Shown piece after piece: positions 12,541 through 24,189 of a stretch of 64,000 nucleotides of DNA. The stretch comes from Marthasterias glacialis. Its lineage: Eukaryota; Echinodermata; Asteroidea; Forcipulatida; Asteriidae. The stretch lies in the NCBI GenBank assembly GCA_911728455.2, contig OU452225.1:10700106-10764105 (forward strand), read 5' to 3'. Under the pieces are notes generated by a model. It was not told the DNA's origin. It was given only the letters and a program-made list of their open reading frames with translations, and did not search any database. The position numbers were made by a program, and so were the translations under genes. Numbering within the stretch: the stretch's first letter is position 1; each line of letters begins with the position of its first letter.

Positions 12541-12907
12541 GGCCGGTACACGGCAGCTACCTCACCGTTCATACATAATTTGACCGTTGCAAATGTCATC
12601 GAACCTACAAGGGAATTGCATTGTGTCTGCTGCGCGAAGAAGGGCCTTCCTTTGCATAAAAGAGCGGGCAGATTGCCTGCGCACGCAGCACCCTTCCCCT
12701 CCGCAGTGGAGAGAATGTTGACGCGTTTGCTCAGCTGCGTACACTACTTGAGTTTACTGACGGGTAATTTAGTTTCATGTGGCGTCTCAACCATCTGGGA
12801 ATTAAACAAGTGTTCCAAAAACGTTTACGGACGCCGAAGTTTTCGCGTCTGACGTCTCGGTGTAGTAGTCCTTAAGAGGACGACAGGGAATTGCAAATTC
12901 CCGAACT
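12541..12907. promoter_or_regulatory. Upstream region / presumed 5' UTR and promoter of gene B
   Basis: This stretch has higher CpG content than its surroundings and lies directly before the ATG of gene B. No TATA box or initiator can be assigned with confidence. A small palindrome, GGGAATTGCAAATTCCC, sits just before the start codon (12887-12903). Confidence 0.25.
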
Positions 12908-15900
12908 ATGAAACGCCGAATCCGGACTCCGTTTGTTATCCTCTCGTCGATTTTTTGCCTAGGTGTCGTATGTACTCTATTCTTATCCACGAGGAAGCCC
13001 ATGATGTTGAGCACGTTGAATAAAGAAATGAGCCGAGAGATGACCGGGAGAAATTCATCTCTTGTATTGAATGTAGAAGAGCAGAGACCAGATGGCGTCA
13101 GCACAAAGAGAAGGATAACAGGCGATAGCGAGGGCAAATTAAGGTGAGAATGTAGACGAGGTAGAAATCAGTATCCCCACGTTGAATAGTGGTCTTCAAA
13201 TTTGGGCTTATCTAAATCATCACTTATTTTTGTGTTTGTTTTAATAGTGGCATCAAGACAAAAGCATGATTTGTATATAGCTTTGTCTCTACACGGGTGT
13301 TCCAGAGCGCCCATTGTTTTAAGACAGGTTTTGAGTGCCATTTTGATTGGCGTGGCAATTTTGATGTAACACCCCGTTAGGGTAGAAAGGTACTCCTGCA
13401 CAACCTGCAGCCAGTCATGCCTGTAACTCCGCAACGAACTCCCTCCTGTCATCAGCATAGCGATCAAAGGTACATTAACAGACACACAGGACCTATGGCC
13501 GGCTTTGCGTCCCATCCGAAGGACGAAGCGATTGCGTTTAAAGACAATGGAACTTCCCCTGAATAAATAAACATTTAAACCTATTATAGCGATAAACAAA
13601 ATGGGATTTGCAGACGCCATTTTCTAAAACCACAGTGGCTTTTTAGCCTGTGAAAAAGAACATCCATGACGCATCAATTGATATTCACCGTGCAAAGGTC
13701 ATGGAGTTCAACGTGTTTGTGGCCTCCTGCAAATAGGAATTTGTTTTACGGGCTAATACAGACTGCAGGCACTCGCGTGTATTTTAAATGTTGAAGCGAC
13801 TTCATTTTATTTACACGTTAAAACACTTGGACAACATTTGGTAATTTGAGTGTCAATGACCAGTATCCACGCTTGAAACCCAGTGATAGTGTAACCAGAG
13901 GGGGGGGGGGGTGGGGCAGGGGTGGTACCCCCTCACAACTCTCCACCTCTTGTCCCCCCCCCCTTTCGCAAAAAAAATAAATAATAATAATAATAATAAT
14001 AAATGCACAAATTGATGGCTCGATACATTAAATAGCCCTCTTCCCCACATATGCCTTAGCTAGCTCCCGCTAGCCCCTCAAATACAAATGTCTGGTAAAA
14101 ACGCCACCGGTGTGACCCAACATGTACATGAACAAACCTGTGAAAGTTTAAGCTCAATCGGCCATCGGAACCAAAACTATTGTTTCACTAATTTCTCACA
14201 AACTAAGACCTGCAAATCCCATTTTATTTATCTCACATTGACTATAGCATTTGAAGCACAAATATTTCTAGGCAAGTTTTTCACCATGCCCATCTTTATA
14301 CCATGTCAGTTATGTGCAAATCTGTGAAAATTTACATTTTCAATCTGACCAATGTTGTACACACCCTTCAATGAAGTGTACGTGTAACTCATGGTTCCCA
14401 CGAGCGGGATTTGCAAAGTCTATTCTTTAAAGCCTGTGTCAGTGGGGCAGATTTCACAAAGCGCTATAATTCATCTTAAAGGGGCTGTGTCATCATGATT
14501 ATAGCAGGCCCTGGGCTGGAATGATGAACGCTCACACCCGGAATACTGCACACGCGCGCGCTTGCGGTTAAATCACAAAGGGTGCCGGCTTTGTCAAACT
14601 GTGACGCGCGCATTATGTGTGTAGTAACTGGTGTGTTTTTTAACATTTACTGCTATAATCATGACGACACAGCCCCTTTAGTATAAGTTGTCAATATCAC
14701 CATAGTGATTTGTATTGTGGCGTCACACTTTGCTTAGCAAGAGAGATTGATACGCAGTTGAGATCTCAATCTCAGCTTTTTGTAAAAGTGGCCCTTAACG
14801 GAAAAAAAATACTGCAATATGATGATACAGGCTATCTTTTCATTCCCTTCTTTTTTTTTGCCGCTAGTGAAAGCTCAGACCCGGTCGAGTTCCGAATATT
14901 CGAAAATAATGATGATCATCTGATGTATCTACACGACCGCTTGCTAACATCAATACCTTGGGAACCGAAACCTCGGAATCTAGCCGCGTTCAGGTATGAC
15001 ACTCATTATGATTAAATTAATATCATTTTGTTTTTACGTCGCTTGTATTACGAAACTAAAACCAAAAAAAAAACCGTTACCTTGGGAACAGTGGGGGAAA
15101 CACAATGAAAAAATAATAATAATGAAATGCGTAGTCATCCCGTAGGGAGGTTTACTACAGAGACTTCTATTTGAAATTGTGAACAGTGATATTTCATCAG
15201 GTTTGCAAATGTTTGACAACATTATTCCTGAATTTCCTCGAGGAGAGAGGCTTTGTAAAATATTGAGATTGGAGATTGACATGCAATGCTAAAGTGTGCG
15301 GGCAATACTGTCCAGAGCGGGTGGATATCAAATATATATATATATCAAATATATATATACCTTGGGATTAAAATAGATGGAGAGTATCCAAAATAAGCGG
15401 GAATAACACGCTATTTATTTATAATATTCTCCCAGTCAGTTTCTCATGTACTTTCTCTGTGTAAATCCACGTAAAAAGCTGTATCCATTCGTTGTGTATC
15501 CCCGCTACTGCCGTTTACCAGGTTGTTTGCATCTTAACCGGGGTAGTGATCCCTGGCTTATCGGCAGCACGGTTCGGCTTCTGACTGGTCCCCCCGAGCA
15601 AAGTAGATTTGGTATTGCACATAGGACCGCCCACCAACTATAAGGGCTGGTTAGCTCAGTTGGTAGAGCGCTCGTACGGTATTCGAGAGGTCGCGGGTTT
15701 GAGTCCGGCATCAGCCAAATTTTCTTTGCTCACGCTATTTATTTATAATATTCTCCCAGTCAGTTTCTCATGTACTTTCTCTGTGTAAATCCACGTAAAA
15801 AGCTGTATCCATTCGTTGTGTATCCCCGCTACTGCCGTTTACCAGGTTGTTTGCATCTTAACCGGGGTAGTGATCCCTGGCTTATCGGCAGCACGGTTCG

Positions 15901-16089
15901 GCTTCTGACTGGTCCCCCCGAGCAAAGTAGATTTGGTATTGCACATAGGACCGCCCACCAACTATAAGGGCTGGTTAGCTCAGTTGGTAGAGCGCTCGTA
16001 CGGTATTCGAGAGGTCGCGGGTTCGAGTCCGGCATCAGCCAAATTTTCTTTGCTCACGCTATTTATTTATATATATATATATATAATAT

Positions 16090-16163
<74 letters not shown>

Positions 16164-19100
16164 TAGTAGGGTTGATGGCCTTAGCTTTCGATCCAAACCG
16201 GACCTTCGTCAGAGGCAAAAACAAGCACAAACATAAAAACAGATCCATTTATAGAAAAACCTTGGGATTAAAACAGATGGAGAGTATCCAAAATAGGCGG
16301 GAAAAAGACAACCAATCAAAGTTAATTAAATACAGACAAAGAGATTGTTGATGACCAATCAAAATGCAGCAGTGTGGACAATGGGATGTCCAGTGGTCGG
16401 TTAGTACAAAAAGGAGATTAGTGAACAAAGGAGGAAAGCTGCATGGTGGGAAATGCGGCTGACATGAAAGGACAGGATTATTAACTCACATGAGGGAGGT
16501 GATTAAGGGTAATCTCCCTAAATAAAGCAGTAGAAGTGTAAACATTGAATAATAGAGAGGGGGCTATAATGAGAATACTATGATGATAATGTAAAAGCAT
16601 CGTAATAAAGTAGTTATTTGCCAAGAGGAATTATTTAACACCTGTGTTTATGTTTAATCCGAATGGTTGGATTGTTCGGAGTTTGTGAATCCAGTGGGAT
16701 TCTCTGAGTTTACGATGTGAATCGTCGCCGTTGCAGGCCTCAATGACAGTTAGTTCCACATCTTTAACACTATGATTAGGACTATTAAAGTGGATAGATA
16801 CTGGGTACAGTTTTTTGGTCTTTATGGAGGAGACATGGTTCGCAAAGCGAAGACTAAGTTTGGTCTTTGTCTCTCCCACATACTGTACTCCACATCTCTT
16901 ACATGATATGACATAGATGACATTTGGGGTTTGGCATTGGGAGTTGGTCTTGATTTTGTAGGTAAAGCCAGTGCTGTGGCTTTTAACCTGTACAGTGGGT
17001 TTGATATACATACAAGTCTTGCACTTAGAGCGGGTGCAGTGGTGACAACCCTGTATGTCTTGTGGGGAGGGAGTTTGGCATGTACCTGGGGGGAGTTTTG
17101 CTCTAACTAGAATGTCACCTAGGCTCTTAGGGCGACGAAAGGCGACCATGGGGCGCTCAGAAATTGCTGAGCGCAACCTGTTGGAGGAGTGGAGAATTGG
17201 CATGTTGTCATTGATTATAGATGACAACTTGGGTAACCTAGGGTGGAAAGTAGTGACCAGAGCAACTCTATTGGTCGGGGTTCTCTTGGTGCCCGTGTTG
17301 GTCAACAGAGTATGGCGGGGTATGCCAAAAGCTCTGTTGATGGCAAGTTGAACCCTTCGTTTGCTATGGCCCCTAGAAACAAGGTGGTGCCTTAGGTCAG
17401 ATGAACGCCTTTTGTATAGAGTATCTGTGGAGCAGATACGTCTTATACGTAAGGCTTGACTGTGGGCAATGGCCTCCTTGCAATGGCTAGGGTGGCAGCT
17501 ATTAGAGAGAAGATATTGATGGGTGTCAGTGGGTTTGCTATATACATCTGTCACAATACCATTAGGGGATTTAGTTATAGTCACATCTAGAAAATTCACG
17601 CAGGTAACAGAGAAATCGGCAGTGAATTTAATGGTGGGGTGGAATGAGTTTATATGATCAATGAATTCTTCCAAGCTATCTTGGCTACCACACCAGATAG
17701 CGAAAATGTCATCAATAAATCTCCACCACACGAGTGGGCGGTTGGGAGCAGAAGACAGTAGTTTGTCTTCTAAGTCAGACATGAACAAGTTAGCATATGA
17801 AGGCGCCATTTTAGTACCCATGGCAGTACCTTGTGTCTGTAAGAAGTGCCTTTCTGTGAAAGAAAAGTTATTCTTAGTTAGGATGTGGCTGATGAGTTCT
17901 GTAAGGTGTCTCACAGAGGGGCGGGTTTGTTTGTTGGCTCGGAGTACAGAACCACATGCCTTAATTCCTTCTTTATGAGGTATGTTAGTATACAGTGACG
18001 ATACATCTAGAGTCACCAGAAAAGCAGAGTCAGGTATTTTGTGTTTGATACCCTCCAATTTACAAAGAAAGTCAGTGGTGTCTCTGATGTATGAGGGAAT
18101 GCGAGGTACGAGTGGGTTTAGAAAGCTATCAACAAATTCAGAGATACGTTCTGTGGGGCTGCCATTGCCAGATACAATGGGACGGCCTGGGTTGTTAGGC
18201 TTGTGTATCTTCGGTAAAAGATAGAAGCGTGCTGTACGGGGATCCTGTGGGAGAAGGTAGTTAAGTGTATCCTTGTCGATACCCTTAGCATTGTGAATGC
18301 TTACGAGGGTGTCACTGATTTGTTTGGAGAATGAATGAGTGGGGTCAGTGTCACATTCAACATAGTGATCAGTGTTACTGAGCTGTCTGAGGCCCTCAGC
18401 TATATAGTCATCTGTGTTCATGACTACAACTGCGGACCCTTTGTCAGCACGTTTAATCACTATGTTAGGTGACTGCCGAAGTTGAGTTAAGGCCTTGCGT
18501 TCCTCTTGGGGGAGGTTATTAGGTACTCTGGTATTGGCAACCTTAAGCACCTCAGTGTTAACTGAGTTGATGTAGGTGTCCAAAGCTACATCTCGGTTCT
18601 TTGGGGGTACCCAATTGCTCTTTTCTTTGAAGCGATTGCGAGCAGGCTGAGTGGCCTCAGATGACTCATCATCTGTTGAGGGGTCTACATGAAAATATTC
18701 ACGTAAACGTAGCCTGCGATTAAATTGGGCAATGTCTTGTTGTAAAGACAGCTGGTTGGGTTCTCTGGGTGTGGGGCAAAACTTAAGGCCCCTTGAGAGC
18801 AGTTTTACCTGTGGGTCATATATATATATAAATATCAGAGAAGGATTTTCTGACTTGATCCCTTTAAAACTACTACGATGCGATTGAGTAGGCCTATCTG
18901 AAAGATGCCAATATTTTTAGTGAGTTTTTGCAGCTCTTGTGTACGTGCTCACTTGACTGTTTCAAGCATCGACTTCGTGACCTTTGTCCCCCGACGGAAT
19001 AATTGACAAGCTCAAGACAAATACGCGCGAACCCGGTTTTGCGAGTTGTGCGCGTGTGCTCATTCACCAAATTTTTGACCTTAAGTATTTTGAAATAAAA

Positions 19101-22100
19101 TATGAAAATTAAAATGTTGTTATTTAAAAAAAAAAAAAAATATTTAACTTGTTTTTATTCATATAAAAGATACACCCCAAAAAATAAAGATGCTTAAAAT
19201 AAGATTTATAAAGATTTATAAATAAATAAATAAAATTGTAAAGATTACAAATAAATAAATATATTTCTTAAAAATGTACGTCTTTTCTTTATTGAACCGA
19301 GTATAACGATACATAAAGAAAAGCCGTACATTTACAGATAACAGAAACAAACTAAAAACAACCAAAAACTCATTGTTGTCTTTTGGCATTATCTCCCGAT
19401 TAATGCAAGGTAGTACAATTGATTATTTTGAACCAAATTCGTGATAAATTTATAAGTTCAGAAAGTGTAGTAACTGCGAAATGATAGCATCCTCAAAGGA
19501 TGGTTTGCATCACTATCTTCCAAACGGTGCACTAAATACACTAACAATGCATTTGAATCTTCAATGACACAAAACAAAAACACAACAATAGTGAGCTCTA
19601 GAGTTGCTCCGGTTAAAAATCGTTCATCAACAAAGGCGCCCTCTCTTGTTCTAGCCTATAATCTAGTTCTGGTCCTTGGAGAATGCCCGATATGTGGCAG
19701 AGGGCGTCGCCCCCCCCCTCCTATGTTCCCATACTCTAACACACTCTTCCCCTCTTGTACAGAAGTACAAAATAATTCCAGCGATTTCTAGAACACAATG
19801 AAGACACAATAGGAGGGTGGGTGGGGGTGTACACCCTGCCACATATCGAGCACCAAATGTCGGAGAAACGGGTATCCCATTCGAACCCACAATATGGCCC
19901 CTCCGGAACTTGAGTCTGGTGTCCCAGACTTCTTAAAACCTTTCAACTCCTACGTGCCGGGTGACCTTGTCATCATTTGCATCCACGTGTTCACCAAGCT
20001 GAGACAGTACGTCATGATATTTTTGGGGGTGGACATGACCAAAGTTTAGTGTTGAAAATACATCAACAGATAAGCATCCACTCTAACTCAACAGATGGAA
20101 TTCCATTTTAGCATCGGGTAACATCCACGGAGACAAGGTCCGTTGCCAATGAGAGACTTTTGAGACGATAGTGGGCGGCCCACAGACCGGTCCTTTTCCA
20201 TTGTTCTCAGTGATGAAAACAATGGAATAGGACCGGTCTGTGAGACGCCCGCTATCGTCTCAAAAGCCTCCCGTTGACAAACCGATTTTGTACACAAATG
20301 CATAGTGCCAGATTCGTTAACTGCCCCTCCTGACCAAATCACTGACCCCAGTTGATTGAAACCCCCTCTAGTATATATGGCGAGGTCCAGCCTAGGATTT
20401 CATGGAATTTGAGCTGGCTTGGAGTAAGGTGTACGATATGGGTAGGTACGACGATGAAAATGATAAGATTTGAAAGCAAATACTGACAGGCTATACCTCG
20501 CGTCAGGGTTTGTATACAACTTCATAATTTACTATTCCTTGCAAAAAATAATGCTTATCCGTCAAAAAAACTTACGGTATTTAGATGTAGTCTGGTGCCA
20601 CCTCGTCCCTTTGTTGTACCATTGCATAGGGCTGTATAGTCCACCTCTTCTATCTATTTTCTTTTCAACATCATAAGGGGGAAGCTATTGAATTACACCA
20701 ACATGACCTTCCAGGATGATTTCGTTTTGACACGCGACAATGCGAAGGAAGGAGACAGTCTGCCGTATGCTTTTACTAATACCACGCCGAACAAAAAGAA
20801 GTCCTTCTACAAGCTCTCAAAGCGATTCATTGCAGAGAACGTCCTCCCAGTAAGTCTTTTTAGATCAGTTCATTTTATTTTATTTTATTTTGTTTATTCA
20901 TTTTATTTATTTATTTATTTATTGCTTGATTGCTTGCTTATCTATTTATTGATTGATTGATTTGTTTATTTATTTATTTATCGATCTATTTATTTACTAA
21001 TTTAATAATACTATTATTAGTATTGTTATTATTCCACCTTCTTTTCGGTGCGGGATATTTACCGCATATCCATTTGTGCGATCTCGTTTTGGGGGCGAGA
21101 GGGAGGAGGCAAAGAATCTGAGCGGCAAGGGTTCCCCCTGCCCCCTCCCCTTTGGTTACACCAGTGATGCCGGGCTCTTAAAATGTAGGATTGAGTGAAC
21201 AATACAATCCCTGTAGGACAGGTGAAATGCCCCACACGTCTTGAACTAAACTTCTAAATAAATTTTCCAAAAGACAACTTTGTCTCAGAGTCTCAGTAAA
21301 CAACACTCGTCACGCTTTTTTCTTTCGATTGCGATAATAACAACGCTTTTCTTTTCCTTTAATGAAAATTAAACCGACTTATTGGAAAACCAAACTAATA
21401 ACAGAAAATTCCACTCCACTGAAAGGCGGTTATTTTGTCTCTTTCATTTGATTCTTCAAATAGTATTTGTATTTTCTCACTGCAGGTTTCACCGCTATCT
21501 GGCAAACGATTCAAACGATGCAGCGTAGTTGGTAACAGTGGAATTCTCTCTAACAGCAAATGTGGGAAGGAGATTGACCAATCTGACTACGTCATCAGGT
21601 AACAGCTGTTATAACGAAACCTTTGATTCGGCTTTGATTTCGGCTCTTTCCGCCTGTCCGAAGCCTATTACCGAAAGAGCCCGTTTCTTTCGATGGAATG
21701 GTTTGCACCATGAGTAGCAGATTGTTCACACAAAGACGGATGGCATTCCACTAGTCTGGTCAGTCCAGGAAGCTACTTGAGCCAATGGGATTCAGTGAAC
21801 TTCTTTCTTCCATTCGTCCCTCTTAGACGTGTTCCCTTAAGACCGGCAGAATACATGCAGAGAATGCGCAGTATTTTTGACCACGTGAGGGCGTGTGTGA
21901 ACCAAATTTGAATTATGCAAAACAAGTAAAGCGAGCTGGCTTTTCGATTGTTATTGTTGATATTATTATTTATTCGGCCACTGATAAATGAAAACAACAT
22001 ACCGCCAGTCAAAAGAATGTTAAAGTATGATGCAAGTAAATTAGCCGTTGAAAACATGCAGTCAAAATAACACGGTCAACTTCTTAAATGCAATTGTAGA

Positions 22101-23626
22101 TTGTCAGGTGATACTTCAGATTCTTTTTTTTTTTATAAAATAAATTCCAAAAAGAATACAAGCAGTTTTGAAGTATGTAAAAATCATTTTATAATCATAA
22201 ATGTGACAACATAGGTAACAGAGGAACACATAAAATAACCCCCATTTTGTTTTAACAAAATAATTTAAAAAATAAAATAAAACAAACAGTTCAATTTAAA
22301 AAGGATATGAGCAAAAGGTTTAGAGGGGGCACATTATAGTGTCCTCCCATGAAAAAGGAAAACCATCCAATTAATTAAGAGTTTAAAGTGTTACAAATTT
22401 AGTGTTTGTTTTTTATGTTTTATCAGGTCGAATCTCCCGCCAATACGCCCTCACGCGGCGGACGCTGGGTGGAAAACCAACTTAACAACGATGAACCCAA
22501 GTATTGTTCAGAGAAGGTACAGAGTAAATCATTTGTAAACGTTTTCTGCGGTGACTTTAGGTTGAATCACCAGGAAAAAATGACAAATAATTATTAAACC
22601 AAGACATCTCATCTTTAATCAAATGCGTTGTCAAAACCAACAGTTCACGAAAAATAATAATAAAATGTATGTTTTTCCCCCTTATTTTCTTTTCAGTTTT
22701 AGAAGTCTGAAGACTAAAGAGGCAACCATTTCGTTCGCAAACACCATTGGTGACTACAACGGTGTCCTTTGGTTGCCATGCGTGGCGTCCACGGCCATGA
22801 TTGGTCTATGCCTAAAAGCAAAACACATCCTTGACAGCTACGGTGTCCGAAATCCTGAGACAACCGTCGCCAACCCACTCCATTTCCTAGCAGTGTATGA
22901 CTTCTGGAAGGAGAGAAATATCTCGCGTTTCCTCTCAACAGGTGAAAGTAATTGAGGGATTGTTTTTGGTGTTATCTTGTCGTTACTTTTTTGCAAGTGG
23001 GTCTGGGATGCGGGGAGAGCTGAATTGTTAACACACTTGTGGACGATATACCGTTATGCCGATGTTTTCTAAAATAATCTGACATGGAGGTAAAATACAT
23101 TGCGTGTATATATATAAAACAAGTTTCAAAAAAATTGAAATTACTACAGAAGAGCTTTTTAAAATGTAACATTTCAAAAGTCCAGATTTCATTTTTTTGG
23201 GGGGGAAGGGGCGGGGGAGGCACGGGGGGTATGCAGCTGTAGCTGTAGCTGTAGCTCCAATTCGGAAACGATCTTACTTATGAAGCAGAAAAAAAATGGC
23301 GGCATGGTTATAAGGTCAAAGACGTAAAGGTCACCCCACAAGACGGATACTAATAAGAACCTATTTTTGAATCTTTTTTAATTGAAGGTTTCTACATGAC
23401 TCAGTTGTCACTGACGATGTGCGAGGAGACACACCTGTACGGTTTCTGGCCCTTCCATTACAGGGTGCCAGACAGGGTGACGGACAGGGTGAGGAAAGTC
23501 AAGTATCATTACTTCGACAAAGTCGGGATAAGTCCGGCACATTCGATGAACGACGAGTTTTTGATGTTGCTTCAGATGCACATTCTGGGACTCCTTAAGT
23601 TGCACGTCAGAGACTGTGGCAGTTGA
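12908..23626 (+). CDS. ST8Sia-like alpha-2,8-sialyltransferase, gene B (7 exons, intact)
   Basis: Exons by splice sites and phase: 12908-13143, 14868-14993, 20678-20849, 21486-21598, 22427-22516, 22697-22941, 23388-23626. They sum to 1221 nt, 406 codons plus TGA, with all phases compatible. Exon 1 encodes a short basic start (MKRRIR) and a signal anchor ([20 protein letters not shown]), so a type II Golgi protein. Exons 1-3 form the stem. Exons 4-5 carry sialylmotif L ([10 protein letters not shown]...KCGKEID...SNLPPI, then a GWKTN-TT-NPSIVQR stretch); exons 6-7 carry motif S (STG-FYMTQL...[13 protein letters not shown]), motif III (KYHYFD) and VS H-x4-E (HSMNDE). The Cys pair in motif L, the Cys in motif S and the C-terminal Cys (VRDC) are present. 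The family moves sialic acid from CMP-sialic acid to sialylglycans. It is a neighbour of copies A, C and D. The exact glycan substrate cannot be read from sequence, and the start of exon 3 is the least certain splice site. Confidence 0.85.
13168..13620 (-). CDS. Unrecognised 150-codon open frame in intron 1 of gene B
   Basis: Antisense to gene B inside its first intron. It begins [20 protein letters not shown], which would pass as a hydrophobic leader, but the rest shows no motif I know and no splice or promoter context. It may be a chance frame or transposon debris. Confidence 0.15.
   Translation of the reverse strand: MASANPILFIAIIGLNVYLFRGSSIVFKRNRFVLRMGRKAGHRSCVSVNVPLIAMLMTGGSSLRSYRHDWLQVVQEYLSTLTGCYIKIATPIKMALKTCLKTMGALEHPCRDKAIYKSCFCLDATIKTNTKISDDLDKPKFEDHYSTWGY
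14477..14680. mobile_element. MITE with about 30-bp terminal inverted repeats, intron 1 of gene B
   Basis: The left end TAAAGGGGCTGTGTCATCAT, continuing GATTATAGCAG, is mirrored at the right end by CTGCTATAATCATGACGACA followed by CAGCCCCTTTA. The roughly 200-bp element is non-coding and contains a CpG-rich core (GCACACGCGCGCGC). The target duplication is unclear. It ends about 190 bp before exon 2. Confidence 0.7.
15359..15402. repeat. 44-bp direct repeat, copy 1 (Penelope-like element 3' flank)
   Basis: ACCTTGGGATTAAAATAGAT and the following 24 nt recur at 16259-16302 with two mismatches, on the other side of the 324-bp tandem repeat. Penelope-like elements often carry such partial terminal repeats (pseudo-LTRs), so this may be a fragment of a second, truncated element end. 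Confidence 0.5.
15645..15716 (+). repeat. tRNA-like sequence in tandem unit 1
   Basis: It can fold with a 7-bp acceptor stem (GGCTGGT / ATCAGCC), a D-arm GCTC...GAGC with the A-box-like TAGCTCAGTTGGTAGAGCG, and a T-arm ending GTTTGAGTCC. The anticodon stem has a mismatch, the loop lacks the universal T33, and the T stem has an internal mismatch. I therefore call it tRNA-like, not a working tRNA gene. Confidence 0.5.
15969..16040 (+). repeat. tRNA-like sequence in tandem unit 2
   Basis: Same as the copy at 15645-15716 but with GGTTCGAGTCC, a perfect B-box-like sequence. The anticodon loop is still abnormal (no T33), so a functional tRNA is unlikely. It could still act as a Pol III promoter. 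Confidence 0.5.
16066..16158. repeat. (TA)n microsatellite
   Basis: About 90 bp of almost pure TA, interrupting the third 324-bp unit right after its start and adjoining the 3' end of the Penelope-like element. Confidence 0.95.
16178..16216 (-). other. Hammerhead-like motif at the 3' end of the Penelope-like element
   Basis: Read on the minus strand: GCCT (stem I), CTGACGA, an extra A, GGTCC-GGTTT-GGATC (5-bp stem II with one wobble), GAAA, GC, TA, AGGC (stem I). CTGAnGA and GAAA are the hammerhead core; stem III would be a single A-U pair. Hammerhead motifs are known from Penelope-like elements, and the position downstream of the coding region fits. The extra A after the core makes activity uncertain. 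Confidence 0.4.
16259..16302. repeat. 44-bp direct repeat, copy 2 (Penelope-like element 3' flank)
   Basis: Second copy of the block at 15359-15402, lying between the coding region of the Penelope-like element and the TA microsatellite. Confidence 0.5.
16631..18900 (-). mobile_element. Penelope-like retroelement: reverse transcriptase plus GIY-YIG endonuclease
   Basis: One uninterrupted frame of roughly 750 codons on the minus strand, antisense within intron 2 of gene B. RT blocks in order: [34 protein letters not shown] (motif A); [16 protein letters not shown] (B); [12 protein letters not shown] (C, with the catalytic DD); VNFLDVTI and [10 protein letters not shown] (D/E). Then a Cys/His-rich linker ([12 protein letters not shown]) and the GIY-YIG domain ([20 protein letters not shown]...LRFANH) that cuts the target. 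The frame stays open upstream of 18583 ([17 protein letters not shown]) to a stop near 18900 without a convincing ATG, so the element is 5'-truncated or its start lies in a lost or spliced exon. The intact frame suggests recent insertion. Confidence 0.9.
20146..20278. mobile_element. Hairpin MITE (about 60-bp arms) in intron 2 of gene B
   Basis: The left arm GAGACTTTTGAGACGATAGT...CACAGACCGGTCC...CCATTGTT is mirrored by AACAATGGA...GGACCGGTCTGTGAGACG...ACTATCGTCTCAAAAGCCTC-type sequence, with a loop of about 14 nt. The outer GAGACTTTTGAG matches the element at 8145. Confidence 0.7.
20876..21000. repeat. TTTA/ATTT-rich low-complexity tract in intron 3 of gene B
   Basis: Imperfect repeats of TTTAT and ATTG directly after the exon 3 donor site. 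Confidence 0.8.
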
Positions 23627-23674
23627 GTTTCCTTCCACTGATGGAGACCGTTTCGACATCCCCATTACTGCAGT

Positions 23675-23800
23675 AGGGCGCCCTCACGCAGAGATGAAAT
23701 ACGGTTGCTCATTGGCCTGTCGTCAATGTGTACTGCGCGTTTTCATTATTTCATAATCGTTTCACCTCTAAGACGGCGGCGAGATGACGTCAATAGGTCT
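23675..23800. repeat. Dispersed repeat with YY1-like and CRE-like motifs, copy 2
   Basis: AAGACGGCGGCGAGATGACGTCAAT preceded by GCGCGTTTTCATTATTTCAT, in the same order as copy 1 at 2880-3010. Here the YY1-like core carries a substitution. Confidence 0.5.
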
Positions 23801-23944
23801 TATAATGTAACAGGGAAACATAATTATCAAAGGTAGTGGGATGGGAGTAGATTCTTCCAGTGTTTACCGCGTGCAAAATGCATCACACAGGCTTGCCTTC
23901 ACCAGCGAAAATAAGAACAACTATAACAGACTTTATGCACATGA

Positions 23945-24095
23945 CGTCATTTGAGTAGAGCGCCCTCGCCTAGAGGTCAAAAGGAGGCCGTCCATTGGCC
24001 AATACTGTGCGCCGCCCGTACAAATCTGTGCAATTCTGTGATTTCGTCATCTGTTTACTTCTAAGATGGCGGCTGGATGATGTCATTGCATAAGG
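23945..24095. repeat. Dispersed repeat with YY1-like and CRE-like motifs, copy 3
   Basis: GAGCGCCCTCGCCTAGAGGT...ATTGGCC...AAGATGGCGGCTGGATGATGTCATTGCATAA. The block order equals the other two copies. It lies just after copy 2, so the unit is locally repeated downstream of gene B. Confidence 0.5.
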
Positions 24096-24189
24096 TCTTT
24101 AGTGAACACTTGGTAACGCGCCGGTGGTAACCGCCAAAAATTTCGTTTATGGGATAAAAAAAAATACAAAAAAACATTATACAGTTGCA

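Larger units (their letters stand above)
15407..16065. repeat. Tandem repeat of a 324-bp unit with tRNA-like sequence
   Basis: CACGCTATTTATTTATA starts at 15407, 15731 and 16055: two full units plus the start of a third. The two units are nearly identical (one visible difference, GGTTTGAG against GGTTCGAG), so the duplication is recent or homogenised. Each unit ends in a 72-nt tRNA-like segment. The open frames in it are identical between units only because the DNA is. Confidence 0.85.

Noticed and set aside
12908..13137. Minus-strand open frame across 12802-13137
   Set aside because: It is antisense to exon 1 of gene B, whose signal anchor, phase-2 donor site and fit to exon 2 support the plus strand.
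15645..16040. Functional tRNA genes
   Set aside because: No T33 in the anticodon loop, mismatched anticodon and T stems, and embedding in a tandem repeat. The frame read from it ([20 protein letters not shown]) is a translation of tRNA-like DNA, not a protein.
16631..18583. Reading the RT/GIY-YIG frame as a host gene or telomerase
   Set aside because: The motif order with the C-terminal GIY-YIG domain is that of Penelope-like elements, and it sits antisense in an intron.
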